A DNA stretch of 64,000 nt, taken from contig BCJJ01000023.1 of assembly GCA_039545355.1 (NCBI GenBank), positions 1,362-65,361 on the forward strand, given 5' to 3'. Positions within the stretch are counted from its first letter, which is position 1; each line of letters starts with the position of its first letter. Source of the DNA: Trichosporon coremiiforme (Eukaryota; Basidiomycota; Tremellomycetes; Trichosporonales; Trichosporonaceae). A program made the position numbers and the translations under genes. The notes beneath the pieces were generated by a model. The model had not been told where the DNA came from and searched no databases. It was given only the letters and a program-made list of their open reading frames with translations. Shown here piece after piece: positions 9,181-19,808 of this stretch.

Positions 9181-10916
9181 TCACACGTTCTCCGTGACCT
9201 TGCGCCCGCCTTCGTCGTCGTCCTGTGTCGGCACGTCTGGCGCCTTATCCTTCCCTCTACTGGTGCCAGCCACCGGCTGTTGCGGAGGAGAGTGAGGCGG
9301 CGAGTTCGAAATCTGCGGGGACAGATTCGAGCGCGGCGAAGGGGGCTCGACCTGCGCTGACGAGTGCGGAGACTGCGGCTCTGGCGGGGCGAGTCCGGTA
9401 CCCATGCTGGAGGAAGAAGTACCAGCGGCAGCGGAGGAGCCAGCGGCGGCAGAGGAACCAGCAGCCGGCGCTTCAGTCGATGCAACGATGTGTAGACCCT
9501 CCTGTGGCGGCTTGACCTTCCTGGGCGATGTCGGCGGCGATTTGGCCCTGACCGGCGATTTGGGCTGCTGCTGACCAACGGCCGCGGCGGCGCCCTCGCG
9601 CTCCTGCCTCGCGAGCGCGGCGTGCATGTTGTCCTTCGTGACGACGTCAAAGTGTCCGGGTCTGTTTGTCAGTTGCGAACTCCAACTCACCAACTCACCG
9701 ATATAACAGAGTTAAGGGTCTTGCGTCCTCGCTCGCCGCATTGTCGCCGACCTCCAGCCAGACGTCGTCTCCCTGGCTCTGGTCGAGATAAGCCACACGG
9801 ACGGGCATGCGGAGTGCGCTCGCGAGCGCTGTGATCTGGACATTGTCGGCTTCCTTGCCGCACGGCTCGACCTCCTCCCTTGCGAACTGCTCGGGCGATA
9901 TCGGCTGAAAAGTCACGGGGGAGAAAAGGAAGGCCGCGAAGCGCTCCTCGTGAGTCCGGATGTAGGCGCCCGTAATCAGGCGCAAAGCGACGACGATGTA
10001 GTTGCTCCGCTCGGGGTCTTGGAGCAGCTGCAGGAGCGAGTACTCTGTCGGCTCGTTGCCGGGGGGCGGGGACACGAAGCTGCTCACGGCCCCGATCAGA
10101 GGGTCCATGAACTCCTCGACCTGATTAATGTCAGCTAATGAAGCGTCCGCAAGCTCACGAGATCGGCTTGGAAGCCCGCGCTCTGCATAGACGGAAGCGT
10201 CGCGTTGATGAAGGCCAGCGCGGCCTCGGCATCAGCCTTCGGCGACGGCGCATACAGAATGCGTAGGAGATATGCGAGCGTGAACGCTGTGTGTCAGCTA
10301 TGTACGACCAGTGAAGCTTACATCGGTAGAAACAGTCTCCGTCGCCCCGCGCGCGCCAAGCCTGGTCCCACCCGTTCGCCTCGAGGTCCTCCAGTTTGCG
10401 CAGCACCGCAGGGCTCCCGTGCAGGTATTCCTGCCTGATGGCGAGGAGGGGGACGGGGCCGGTGAGCAAGGGCTGGGGTCAGCTTATCCTCGCAGAGATT
10501 GAGTAGCTAGGCCGGCTCACCTGCTTCAGCACATCGGCCTGCATTCCCTCAGTCAAGTGTGCGATCTCCTGATCTGTGAGCGACGATAGCGCCGTCGTCT
10601 CGTCAATCACGCGCTCCGGTCTCGGCGTGCGCGCGCCGCTGGCGTACCCGCCCTGGTTCTCCCATGTCATGCCCGCGTCAGCGGCGGCCATAGCACTGGC
10701 CATGAACTCGGACATGGGTGCGGCGTTTGCGTTCGCGGCGCCAGCTGCGCCAGCAGCGTTGTTGCCAGCACGCGACCCCGAACGGCTATGCGACCCGGCG
10801 GTGGGCGTGTTCGTTCCCGATGCGGAGGAAGGGTTCGGTTTCGGCTTGCCGGTGGGGGAGGGCGAGGGGCGCTTATCGTCCTTGCTCGCGCCAAAGACCT
10901 TGTTGAGCCATCCCAT
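9181..10916 (-). CDS. Otubain-type deubiquitinase (peptidase C65), 525 aa
   Basis: Five exons: 10521-10916, 10322-10472, 10159-10286, 9699-10120 and 9181-9661, with introns of 35-48 nt, all in frame. The protein hydrolyses ubiquitin-protein bonds; the otubain family favours Lys48-linked chains. The catalytic Cys lies in GDGDCFYRS (about C179, with the preceding Asp) and the catalytic His in LLYRPGHFDVV (about H369). EEFMDPLIGAV, YIRTHEERFAAFL and EVEPCGKEADNVQI match otubain core segments. Unlike the compact metazoan enzymes (about 270 aa), there is a disordered N-terminus (residues 10-95, Ser/Pro/Ala-rich) and a Pro/Ser-rich tail of about 150 residues after the catalytic His. It is transcribed divergently from VMA12 across 291 nt containing a CACGTG box. 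Confidence 0.93.
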
Positions 10917-11092
10917 GATGGTGTTGATGGATGGAGGAAGGCGAACAGGCTTGCTGATAAGAAGTCCCGAGTCCCAGATCCAGACGATGGGACAATGACG
11001 TTGGCCTCGCTGCGCCCAGCCAGCCCAGCCCTGGGCAAGACTCGGCAACAAACGTCGCCCTACGGCAGTGCCTGTTGCCACCCGGACTAGGT

Positions 11093-11098
11093 CACGTG
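11093..11098. promoter_or_regulatory. CACGTG box in otubain/VMA12 divergent promoter
   Basis: Single CACGTG in the 291-nt interval between the start codons at 10916 (minus) and 11208 (plus). A bHLH site is likely, but its use is not shown. Confidence 0.35.
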
Positions 11099-11207
11099 CG
11101 CGGCATCCTGCCCGATCGCCCGCCGGCCTAGCGCGGGCGTCGTCGAAATGTCGAGACGCTGACGCTGACTGTTTGTCAACGACACTCAACAGATCACACC
11201 GGCACGC

Positions 11208-12249
11208 ATGGCGACGTCGACTAGGCTGATACTTCAGCCACATTTGAGGGAACGCCTCGAGGCTGTCTCCCCTCTACTGGAGGAGAAGCTGCGGAAAGAG
11301 GTCAAGGCTGTGCTCGCCAGGCCTGAGGTGGAGGCGAGCCGCGCAAGCGCTGGCAGCCTCGAGGAAGGATCAGAAGCGGTCGCCCCACGGAAGAATGAGT
11401 CACATTCCGGCGTGACAGAAGGACGGCCAAAAGACGTCTCGTCGACGTCGAAAGACGACATAGAGAACGCGGTCACCGCGGAGGGAAAGAAGGAGAAGGA
11501 AGATGCCGAGGAAGAGCAACCCGAGATCATTCCACCGACTGTAGACGTCGACCTGCTCGACCGACTATCCCGCTGGGGTACCGATCGAGAAGCCGCGCTT
11601 CGAAAAGCGGGCCTAGGTGAGCTTCCTTGATGAGGCGTTAGCTGACCCCAGATCCCGCAGAGTACAGCTACATCGCCCTCCTGGCGGGCACATCGGCCTA
11701 CCTGCCGAGGGCACAGGCGCGGGCGCTCCGAGACGCAGAGCAGACGAGCGAGGAGGTAAGCTAGACTGTGCTACCTCGAGCTGATAGCAGCCCTCCCCGT
11801 ATCTCCCGTCCCACCTCTCACCAACCGTGCGGCCGACCTTCGCCTCAGAGTACAGGCAACTGACCCGCCTCCTGAGCACGCTGCTCAACATCCTCTTCTC
11901 CGTGTTCGGGTGCGGATTCGCCGCTTACGTCGCGGCCACGACAGGCGGGGGCTGGTCGAGGGAGAGCGCGGTGCTTCTTGCCGTTGCGGTGGGCGCCATC
12001 GTCGGCGTCGCGGACGCGGGCATCGTGTTCTTGTACAGGCGCCGTGTCAAAGAGGACGGGGTGAGGAGCGCAAAGCTCAGGGCGAAGTATAGTCGCGGAA
12101 CGGGGTCCACGGGCGTGCTGCTTGAGCGGGACGGAGAGGGAGAGGTCACGAAGGAGATCGCGCTGGGGGACGGAGACGCAACAGTCATCCCGGCGCCGAA
12201 ACGGGAAGTGAGGCTCCGGAGAAGGGCAGTCGGAGAGAAGAACACTTAG
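11208..12249 (+). CDS. VMA12: V-ATPase assembly factor VMA12 (TMEM199-like), 323 aa
   Basis: Exons 11208-11616, 11652-11755 and 11791-12249. Vma12 is an ER membrane protein that, with Vma22 and Vma21, helps assemble the V-ATPase Vo sector. The C-terminal half carries the family hallmark: EYRQLTRLLSTLLNILFSVF leading into two transmembrane helices (about residues 210-230 and 241-260) joined by a short loop, then a basic cytosolic tail. The N-terminal 170 residues are acidic and charged. The second intron is the least certain: acceptor ATAGCAG at 11790 gives a 35-nt intron and an in-frame PSPYLPSHLSP segment, whereas an acceptor at TCAGAG (about 11852) would shorten the protein by about 20 residues. 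Confidence 0.85.
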
Positions 12250-12324
12250 ATGACTAGATGTATGCATGGTAATACTGATATGCTGGGTATAGGTATGAAT
12301 GAGGGTGTCTACGATACTACTGGG

Positions 12325-13786
12325 CTAGACGGGCCCGTCGATGATGCCCATGTCCGCGCCGCCCATCCCACCGACCGCACTGCCTTGTGTCGGTTGCGGG
12401 ATCTTGTCGTCGTTCCCGGGATGCTCCACCTTGCCTCCGTCCCCTATTCCCTCTCCCCCTCCTCCAGTCCCACCGCCTCCGCTTCGTCTCGGCTTATAGA
12501 TCAACACCAAGATCAAGCCCACAATGATCAAGATCAAGAGCAAGATACACTTCCGCTTCCCCGTATTGCTCTGATATCGTTTCGCGACCTTAAGTTCCTC
12601 GACCGCATCGTCCATCTGTCGTGCAGTTTGTTGGACATTGTACTCCACACTGTCCAGCACGGTTCCTTGTTGGACGATAAGCCCCGACAGGTCGCGGAAC
12701 AGATCGGCCAGCTCTGTGATCGAGCTCGCGATCTGCGTGATCTCGTTCGTGCGTTGTTGAATGTCCACGGAGGGCGCGTACTCGGTCGACTGCAGTTGAA
12801 CGGCCGCTTCGTCCTCGGCCAGCGACTCTAGGCCGTCGTTTCCCCGAAGCGAGATCGCGCCCGAAGCGGCCAGGAGGTCCTTGTTCTTGATTTGGTGGCC
12901 CTGGAGTTCTGCCGTCAGCTCTTCCCAAGACTACCGTTTGCCAAAGAGCCCGCAGTGCCTGACGGCCCGGCTCGGCGTGCAACCTCGCTACTCACTCTGC
13001 ATGTACACCCGCTGTTTCTTGCGGAACTGCCCGCTCGCCTCCTGGACCTTCTGGGCCAGGCCGCGCTGCACGTTCTTCGCCGTCAGGCGCTCGACGCGCG
13101 CCGCCCCCGGCTCCGGCGTGATCGTCCCGATCAGATTGGACGCTTTCCGGAATTCCTGCTGTCAGCTTTGACATGACAAGTAGTCAAGCTGGCACCCAAC
13201 AAGTGTCGACGGCACCGTTGCTGAGCCGAGCACACACGAGCTCTGTGACCGTGAAGCATCGGGCTCCGCCTCGTCGGGCGCCCTGCGTCGGGCTCCGCTG
13301 CGCTCCGCCCCGGCAGCACTCACTCTCGTGATCTCCGTCGTCGCCTTCTCGATCTCGCGCTCCTCAGCTGTCCGGTCATTGAAGCCGGGCAGCACATGCT
13401 TCGCGTGTAGCTTGTCGAGCGCGGCGACCTTGCCCTTGACGCGGTTCAGAATGTCCTCGACCTCATCGCTGACATCGACCCTGCGTTGTTAGGTTGGACA
13501 TCTCGACCAGTAAGTTTCGGCGACGTCATAGCACAGCACGGTGCCGGACGCTATGCAACATCGCTTCGTGCAGCGACACGCACCATTTCGGCGGGAGACC
13601 TTGTGAGAAGTCTACCCTATGTTCGCGGAGGAGGCCGCCTCGCTCGTCGTCGTCGGCTACGTCTGCGCCGTAGGATGGGCCTGCCTGGCGGCGAGAGCCG
13701 AAGGTGGACGTGTCGCGGACGCTGAGGAAGAAGAGGGTCCTGTTGCGCGTGATGGGCTGGTTGTCCTTTTCCCGGATGAAGGGCAT
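12325..13786 (-). CDS. TLG2: Qa-SNARE TLG2 / syntaxin-16, 367 aa
   Basis: Exons 13584-13786, 13324-13480, 12996-13155 and 12325-12908, all in frame. It acts in endosome-to-trans-Golgi membrane fusion. The N-terminus RNRTLFFLSVRD is typical of syntaxin-16/Tlg2. The Habc region follows, with AKNVQRGLAQKVQEASGQFR at its end. The SNARE helix includes ITELADLFRDLSGLIVQQ with the zero-layer Gln. Next come basic residues (TGKRK) and a C-terminal membrane anchor (about residues 296-313, CILLLILIIVGLILVLIY). About 50 Gly/Pro-rich residues follow the anchor, an unusually long luminal tail. It converges on VMA12 with 75 nt between stop codons. Confidence 0.94.
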
Positions 13787-14516
13787 GGTGGGTGGTGGTG
13801 ACACTGCGTTGCTGTCGGTGCTGGCAACTGTGGGTCAGCGCGCGGCGATGCAGGGGATGGAGAGCGCGGAGTCGTTGCCCGCCGGTCGATGGATAGCTGG
13901 TGTTGACGATGATGCAACGGCGGCCGGAGACTTGAATGGATAGACCCTGCTCGCTCAGCAGGAGGCGATAAGGGCTACAACGTGGCAAGGTGGATGGGGC
14001 CGATAATGAGGTCAGGGGCAGCTGATTAGGAGTGTGCCTAATCAGCCACGAGGATGCACGTGATTGGAATTAGGAAGAATGGTCCCGCTGCTAATGGTGT
14101 CATTGGTCGCTAACTCCGGGCCACGCGGCGCCAGCCTCTACCGGACAATGCGCCCCGCACGCAAGCACTTTTCAGCCTTGTCGGTTGTGACCGGTCAGAT
14201 GACAGCCGATGACTCCAGCAACCGGCTTTGGCTTTCCCAAACTTATCAACCGTTTGACTTTATTCCATCGCTCATTTTTCTCGACTCCACACGGACACCG
14301 TCGAGCAAAAGCCTGGGACCACAGCATTCCTCAAGGCCCCCCGCATAGAGTCAAGTTCGCCGCCCAAAACATACTGTCTCATTACCCGACCGGATCGCAT
14401 TTCTTCCCTGTCAAGCCGCCCCACCGCAACACACAACCCCATCTCCGACAACCCGGCAACTGACCGGGTTTGCCACGACTCATTGCCGTTCCGATACCCG
14501 TCGCAGCTCCATTACC
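13787..14516. other. Divergent promoter TLG2/PEX5
   Basis: A 730-nt interval with no supportable gene. CACGTG at 14057-14062 is followed directly by ATTGG (inverted CCAAT). The 100 nt before PEX5 are C/A-rich, as expected of a leader. Confidence 0.4.
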
Positions 14517-16880
14517 ATGAGCAACTTCCTCGGTGGTAGCGCCGTCGAGTGCGGGCCGAGCAACGCCCTCAAGGACGTCGGATCCCTCGTGGAGAGGGAT
14601 TACGGCGCTCAGCGTGTAAGTACAGTTACGCTTACGCAGCTGCCGGACCCGGACCTGGCACCGCTTGCGTCAAGCCGCGGTTCCTGCCAGCCGGACATCT
14701 GAGATGCAGTCTACAGCTTCTGACCTCTGACACCGTTGCGACATCTGCTGACTTGACAGGATCGCTATGCACCGACCGCCGGACCCAGCGCTGGCCCCAG
14801 TGCCTTCCGATCTCGACCACAGCAGCAGGAGGCTGGCCCGGCCCCGAACCAAGCGTTCGATCTGTCGCAGCTGCGCTCGCATCTCCCCACCCAGTCGCAG
14901 CAGCCCGTGCACTACGCCCCTCAGCACGCTAACCAGTCCCACGCTGGCCCCGCGCATGCTCCCCAACGTCACGCGGGTCAGAACTGGGCTGACGGCTTCA
15001 CCGCTGACAAGGGCAAGTCGCGTGAGTGGGGCAACGAGTTCGAGACGTCGCGAGGATCGCCCTTGCAAGCTACGCCGAGAACGGCGTCGCCTTCCGTCGC
15101 GCCTTGGCAGCGCCAGAACGTCGTCAGCCCCGGTCCGAGCATGTACCACTCGCCCATGCCCTACCAGCCAATGTTCCAGCAGACGACCCACCAGCACATG
15201 ATGCACCAGTATCAGCCTGCACCCCAGCACATCGGGGAACCCACGCACGCCCCACCCCCGATCCCCCAAGAAAAGCAAGCCACCCAGTCGCCCGACATCG
15301 TTAAGGCCTATGAAGCCGAACACTATGAAGCCGAACTGGTAGAGGAGCGACAAGAACTCGAGTCCCGAGCCGACATTCCCCAAGACGAACTGGCGCGAAC
15401 GGCTCAGGCTCTGGTTGACCAACTGAAGGAGGAGAACCTGATGAAGTCGGACCCGAAACTTGCCAACTCGGAGTTCGTCCGTCTCCTGCGCGGACTCGGC
15501 AGCGGCGACATCAAGGTCAAGGAGGGCGACCAGAACGTTGTCGGCGACGAGGTTGTTGGCGACGGCGCCAAGTTCGTAAACTCGGCTGGCGCTGACTGGG
15601 CCGCCGACTTTATGTCGACCGAGGACTTTGGCAAGAGCGCGAGTGAGACCCCCCAGCAGGGAACATGGGAGCGCGGCGTCCAAGACAACATTGCGATGCG
15701 CGACGGTATGGGCGCGACGCAGCAGCGACGAAAGAGTGTCCACTTTGACGAGGACAAGCCGATGGTCGCGGACACGCACGTTGCCGGTGCCGGCCAGGAC
15801 TGGGAGGAGCAGCTGGACGACGACGACTTCGACACTGAGCTGCTGCGGCACTTCAACGGCGGGCCGCGCGTGCACGAGACGCAGCCGACGATCGCCGAGA
15901 CGCAACAGAACGAGATGTGGGAGCACGCCGAGACGGACTGGGACGAGATGATCCGCCAGCACTCGCAGCCCCCAGCGCCCGAGGAGTACCTCTTCCACCG
16001 CTCGAACCCGTACGCGAACGGCGGCCCGATCGTGCGCGAGATGTCGCCCACAACGATGGGCGTGCTTGAGCTCGAGGCTGCGGTGCAGCAGAGCCCGCGC
16101 GACGGGTCCGCCTGGCTCGCCCTCGGCCTGAAGCAGCAGGAGAACGAGCGCGACGACGCTGCCATCCGTGCGCTGGCCCGTGCTGTCCAGCTCGAGCCCG
16201 ACATGCGCAGCGCGTACCTCGCCATTGCCGTCAGCTACACGAACGAGTCGCGCGACGAGCTCGCGATGTCCGCCCTGGAGAAGTGGATCGAACTCGGCGG
16301 CGGCGGTGTTAACGAGACCCCCGGCCTGACGGTCCGAGAGCGCCAGGGCCGCATCATCGAGCGCCTGATCGACATTGCGCGGCAGCGTCCCGACGATCTC
16401 GACCCGGACGTGCAGGTGGCGCTCGGCGTCCTCTTCAACTCGTCCGAGGAGTACCACAAGGCGGAGGACTGCTTCACCGCCGCGCTTGAGGCACGCCCCG
16501 ACGATTGGGTGCTGTACAACCGTCTGGGCGCGACGCTGGCGAACAGCGGCCGCTCGCACGAGGCGATCAAGTTCTACCACCGCGCGCTCGCGCTGCACCC
16601 CAACTTTGTCCGCGCGCAGTTCAACCTCGGCATCTCCTACATCAACCTGGCGCAGTACCGCCTGGCCGCCCAGTGCATTCTGGACGCGATCCGCCTGCAG
16701 CACGCGGACATTACCGAGGGATACGGCGAGGGGTACGGCGAGGGCGTCCCCTCTGTCAAGGGCGTCACGAGCGACGCGCTCTGGAGCACGCTCCGCATGG
16801 CGTGCCTCCACCTCCAGCGCCCCGACTACGTCACCGCGGCTAACAACCATGACCTCAGTGGATTCCCGCTCGAGCTGTAG
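14517..16880 (+). CDS. PEX5: Peroxisomal import receptor PEX5, 739 aa
   Basis: Exons 14517-14615 and 14760-16880; the 144-nt intron is long for this genome. Pex5 binds PTS1 (SKL-type) C-termini in the cytosol and docks at the peroxisome. The N-terminus ECGPSNALKDVGSLVERDYG contains the conserved cysteine used for monoubiquitination-driven recycling. The disordered half carries WxxxF-type Pex13/Pex14-binding motifs (NWADGF, EWGNEF, DWAADF). The C-terminal half (about 490-700) is a TPR array, including AWLALGLKQQENERDDAAI, DWVLYNRLGATLANSGRSHE and AQFNLGISYINLAQYRLAAQ. It ends at TAG 16878-16880, after which the frame stays open for 86 codons. A 726-codon open frame antisense to it is a GC shadow. 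Confidence 0.95.
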
Positions 16881-17141
16881 CGCGGCTTGAGTACTGATGG
16901 GGAGGCAGCTGCAGACGCCGCCTCAGCGGTTGCTGCGCCACCTGTGACGCTTGCGTCAGCTGCGGCGGCGGCCTGGGACAACGACGACGACGTGAACATG
17001 GACGGACCCGTGTACCCGTCGCCCGCTGAGCGTGCCGCCGCCGCAGCCCAGCGCGGACTCGAGGCCAAGCGCCGCGCGGCGCGTGCGAGCGTCGCTGTCG
17101 CGCACGGCCTCAGCGAGGCCGACGACTGGCACTCCCTCTGA
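16881..17141 (+). other. In-frame open extension after the PEX5 stop
   Basis: Directly after the PEX5 TAG, the same frame continues for 86 sense codons to TGA 17139-17141. It contains AWDNDDDVNMDGPVYPSPAE, an Arg/Ala-rich helix, and ends in DDWHSL. Base composition looks coding. It has no ATG until about 16999 (the first sense codon after two is TTG). It could be a PEX5 C-terminal extension (readthrough or an alternative splice that removes the stop), the last exon of an unseen gene, or chance. The final HSL is not a standard PTS1. Confidence 0.35.
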
Positions 17142-17852
17142 TTCCCCCAGTAGCAGAAGCTGTAGCTACTACCCAAAGGCATAGGAGACGTATCTTTACA
17201 CCATCCGTTGTATGAATTGCATGACCATTCCGGGGCCGAGGGCCAACCAGGGGCGTGGCTTGAGATGCGTTCTGGGCTGAGCTCATCGGCGCCGGCCGCT
17301 TATCTTTGGCCCAACGCGAGATGCGCCTTCACTGATACCGATCGTCCGAGGCGCTCATGAGGTCAAAGGTCGGGCTCGGAATGCATCGGCCGAAGCTGGT
17401 GCGTGAGCGCGATTGCCGAAGGTGTAAGCTAACGGAACAACTTCGGAGTCAAGGCTTGAAGGCGTCGATAAGCGAGCTGGCAGATCTGGCCAGGTGCTTC
17501 TGGTTCCTGAACACGCCTCGTGATCGGCCGATCACGGATGTGCGGTAGCGGCGTTGATGCAGAACGTGCTCTCAGCCTGTTTCGGAGAGGCCTGCACACG
17601 GCTAAGCGCTTGGTGGCAGAGTTCTGCCCTGGGCCTACTTGGCTTCTACATGATGCGATCTAGCCTCTCTCGTCTCATGACTATGATCGTGCCAACAATT
17701 CGAACCCTTGGCACGATCTACCACATCTCTGCATATCTATATCATATCCCAATTACAAACCTCCGGTATCCATCACCACCACTGATCTCTTGATCATCAC
17801 TAGTGCACTTAACACTCACCCCATCACCAAGCACTCCGTAGTAACCAAGCAC
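17142..17852. other. Intergenic, 711 nt
   Basis: No supportable gene. A short TA-rich stretch (TATCTATATCATATCCC, 17734-17750) lies about 100 nt upstream of the 17853 ATG and could be its core promoter. Confidence 0.35.
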
Positions 17853-18288
17853 ATGGGCCGGAACCACGCCGACGCCCTGAAGCGAAAGACGAAGGCCGAA
17901 CTCGAGCGGTTGAAGATACGCAAGAAACCGGCCGAGCGTTCCGAGTCGCAGCAGGGTCTCCATCCCTGCAACGAGCTGCCGATGCCAAAGCGCTATGGCG
18001 CTTATAATGGGACAACAGGGGGAGTGAGTATCCCTCCGCACCTGGCTTCTCTCTCTTTCGATCTAGCCAGTATTCTCGGCCTCCGGTAGTTGTGTTTGAA
18101 GGCCGAGGAAGGGGAGATTTGGGGATGAAGACCTGTGGAGAATGGGAGAGGGATGAGGCGGCCCAGGGTGGAGCGGAGAGTGGCATGGGTCATGGGAGCT
18201 GACTGGCACAGAGCGATGCATCCCCGCACAAGAGTTCGACTACGAGATTTGCCGCTTCTGCTACGTGGCACTTCCCAACGCCGGCTGA
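17853..18288 (+). CDS. CxxC micro-protein, C-x10-C-x2-C family, 81 aa
   Basis: Exons 17853-18023 and 18214-18288, with a 190-nt intron (GTGAGT donor, GCTGAC branch, CACAGAG acceptor). Using the alternative acceptor two bases earlier would destroy the motif frame. The N-terminal part is basic (MGRNHADALKRKTKAELERL), then ELPMPKRYGAYNGTTGG, and the second exon is RCIPAQEFDYEICRFC plus a short tail. The C-x10-C-x2-C spacing, the preceding Asn/Gly-rich segment and the intron just before the first cysteine match the minus-strand genes at 6611-8260. It is therefore a dispersed member of that family, on the opposite strand about 10 kb away. Function unknown. Confidence 0.45.
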
Positions 18289-18771
18289 GGCGCCACGGCG
18301 CTGTTGACCAAGGAGACGAATACTACTAACACGATCCACTCCATGATTACACTACCGCCACGTGGTCGTGGCACGTCGTGTTTGTCTTGTTCATCACTGA
18401 CTTCCATGCAGTGCGACTGAGTTTTCCATGCACCCCCTGGCTGCTTGTTCATCACTACGTCCGCTTCATGCATGCGTTTGCTTGTTCGAGGTCAGAGAGA
18501 GCGGTGCATCGAGAACTCGCGACTGACAACACTTTCTCAACCACTCTTCCTCTCATCCGTTCGTTTCTTTCGTCGTGGTAGCTGGCATCCACACACGCCA
18601 AGCTACCCACGGTCGTTACTTGTTCACTCCTTTCACCACACTCCTTGCACCCCACACTCCCTCGCACCACACTCCCTAGTCACACTCATTTGCCACCGAC
18701 ACTCTTTCCCTCGCCATCATCATCGTTTCGTAGTTTCTGCTCGCAGCGACAAATCATCAGTGAGCGACAAG
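18289..18771. other. Upstream region of 18772 gene
   Basis: No separate gene. A palindromic CCACGTGG lies at 18358-18365. The 18772 frame stays open upstream to 18445, but the region is C/T-rich leader-like and the ATG at 18772 is preferred. Confidence 0.35.
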
Positions 18772-19808
18772 ATGTCCAGCACCGGCTCCTGGCGGTCGGT
18801 GTCCTCGCTTACCAGCCTTGTCTCGACTCTCAGCCTCCGCCCAACCCGTAGTCTCGCCTCAAACATCTCCGCAGCTTCGCGCAGCTCCGGTAGTTCGACC
18901 ATCAGTACTCGCTCTTGGCCTGCCTCCTTCGCCCTCTCAATCTCCTCGACGAGCTCCACCTCTTCTTCCTCCCCCGGGTCTGTCCCGCCTCTGACGCACC
19001 CCCGCTCTCACGACCGCTACATCACTCTGACGCGCGCGCACATCGCCGCTGTGGCGGAGCTGGATGCGCTTGCCTCCACAGTTCTCTTCGGCTTCTCCAC
19101 CGTGCACAAATATGCCCGGGGCGAGCTGCGCGCGGCGGCCGCCTGGCTCATGCTCGAGATGATCGAGGCGCACTTTGAGATCACGAACGAGATGGCGACG
19201 GTGCGTTACGACACGATCTGCGCTTGGGAGCCGGAGAACCGCGAGCTCGTGCGCTGGGCGAATGAGATGGAGGAGCGCTATGCTCTCAGGATGCGTAAGT
19301 CAGGGTCTGATATCGTGATGCTGACGACCTCGCAGCCCGCGAACTCCGCGACATCAAGCTAACCGGTCTCATCGACGCAATCAACGACAACATGCCCGCC
19401 CTTCGGGACCTGCGCGCCAGGGGGCAGAACACGCGCCGCCATGCGCGCCACCAGGTCTTCGAGATGCTCGTGACCGAGCTGCGCGACAATCCCGCCGCTG
19501 ACATTCCCGCCCTGTATGAAGCCATGTGTATCTCAGCCAGGGGCGAGTTCATTCTCGGTCTGCTCGACGACGAGGACTGGGAGGATGATGCGCTCCGCCC
19601 CGACCTGTTCACAGTCTATGAGACTAGCTTGGAGTACCGTACGGAGGAGAATGAGGAGGAGGGGGAGAGGCAGCCGGAGAGCCAGTACGAAAGCAAGTTT
19701 GAGAGAGAGTACGAGCGCCGCGTGAGGGAGATGGGACTCTGTCCGGAGGAGATGAGAGCTATGGAGCGCTTTGTGTGCGAGCTTGCTGAGGAGGAGGCGG
19801 CCATGTAG
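18772..19808 (+). CDS. Ser-rich N-terminus, helical hypothetical protein, 331 aa
   Basis: Exons 18772-19294 and 19336-19808, intron 41 nt (GTAAGT, GCTGAC, CGCAG), in frame. Residues 1-80 are over one third Ser/Thr. Residues 85-330 are helical and charged, with ITLTRAHIAAVAELDALAST, RGELRAAAAWLMLEMIEAHF and a highly acidic Glu-rich segment near the C-terminus. No transmembrane helix or catalytic motif is recognised. It resembles the 27945 gene only in general layout (disordered N-terminus, helical body). Probably lineage-specific; function unknown. Confidence 0.65.

Noticed and set aside
14670..16850. A 726-codon open frame antisense to PEX5
   Set aside because: It mirrors the codon structure of PEX5, is Arg/Val/Leu-biased as expected for the reverse of GC3-rich coding DNA, and has no splice sites or recognisable domain.
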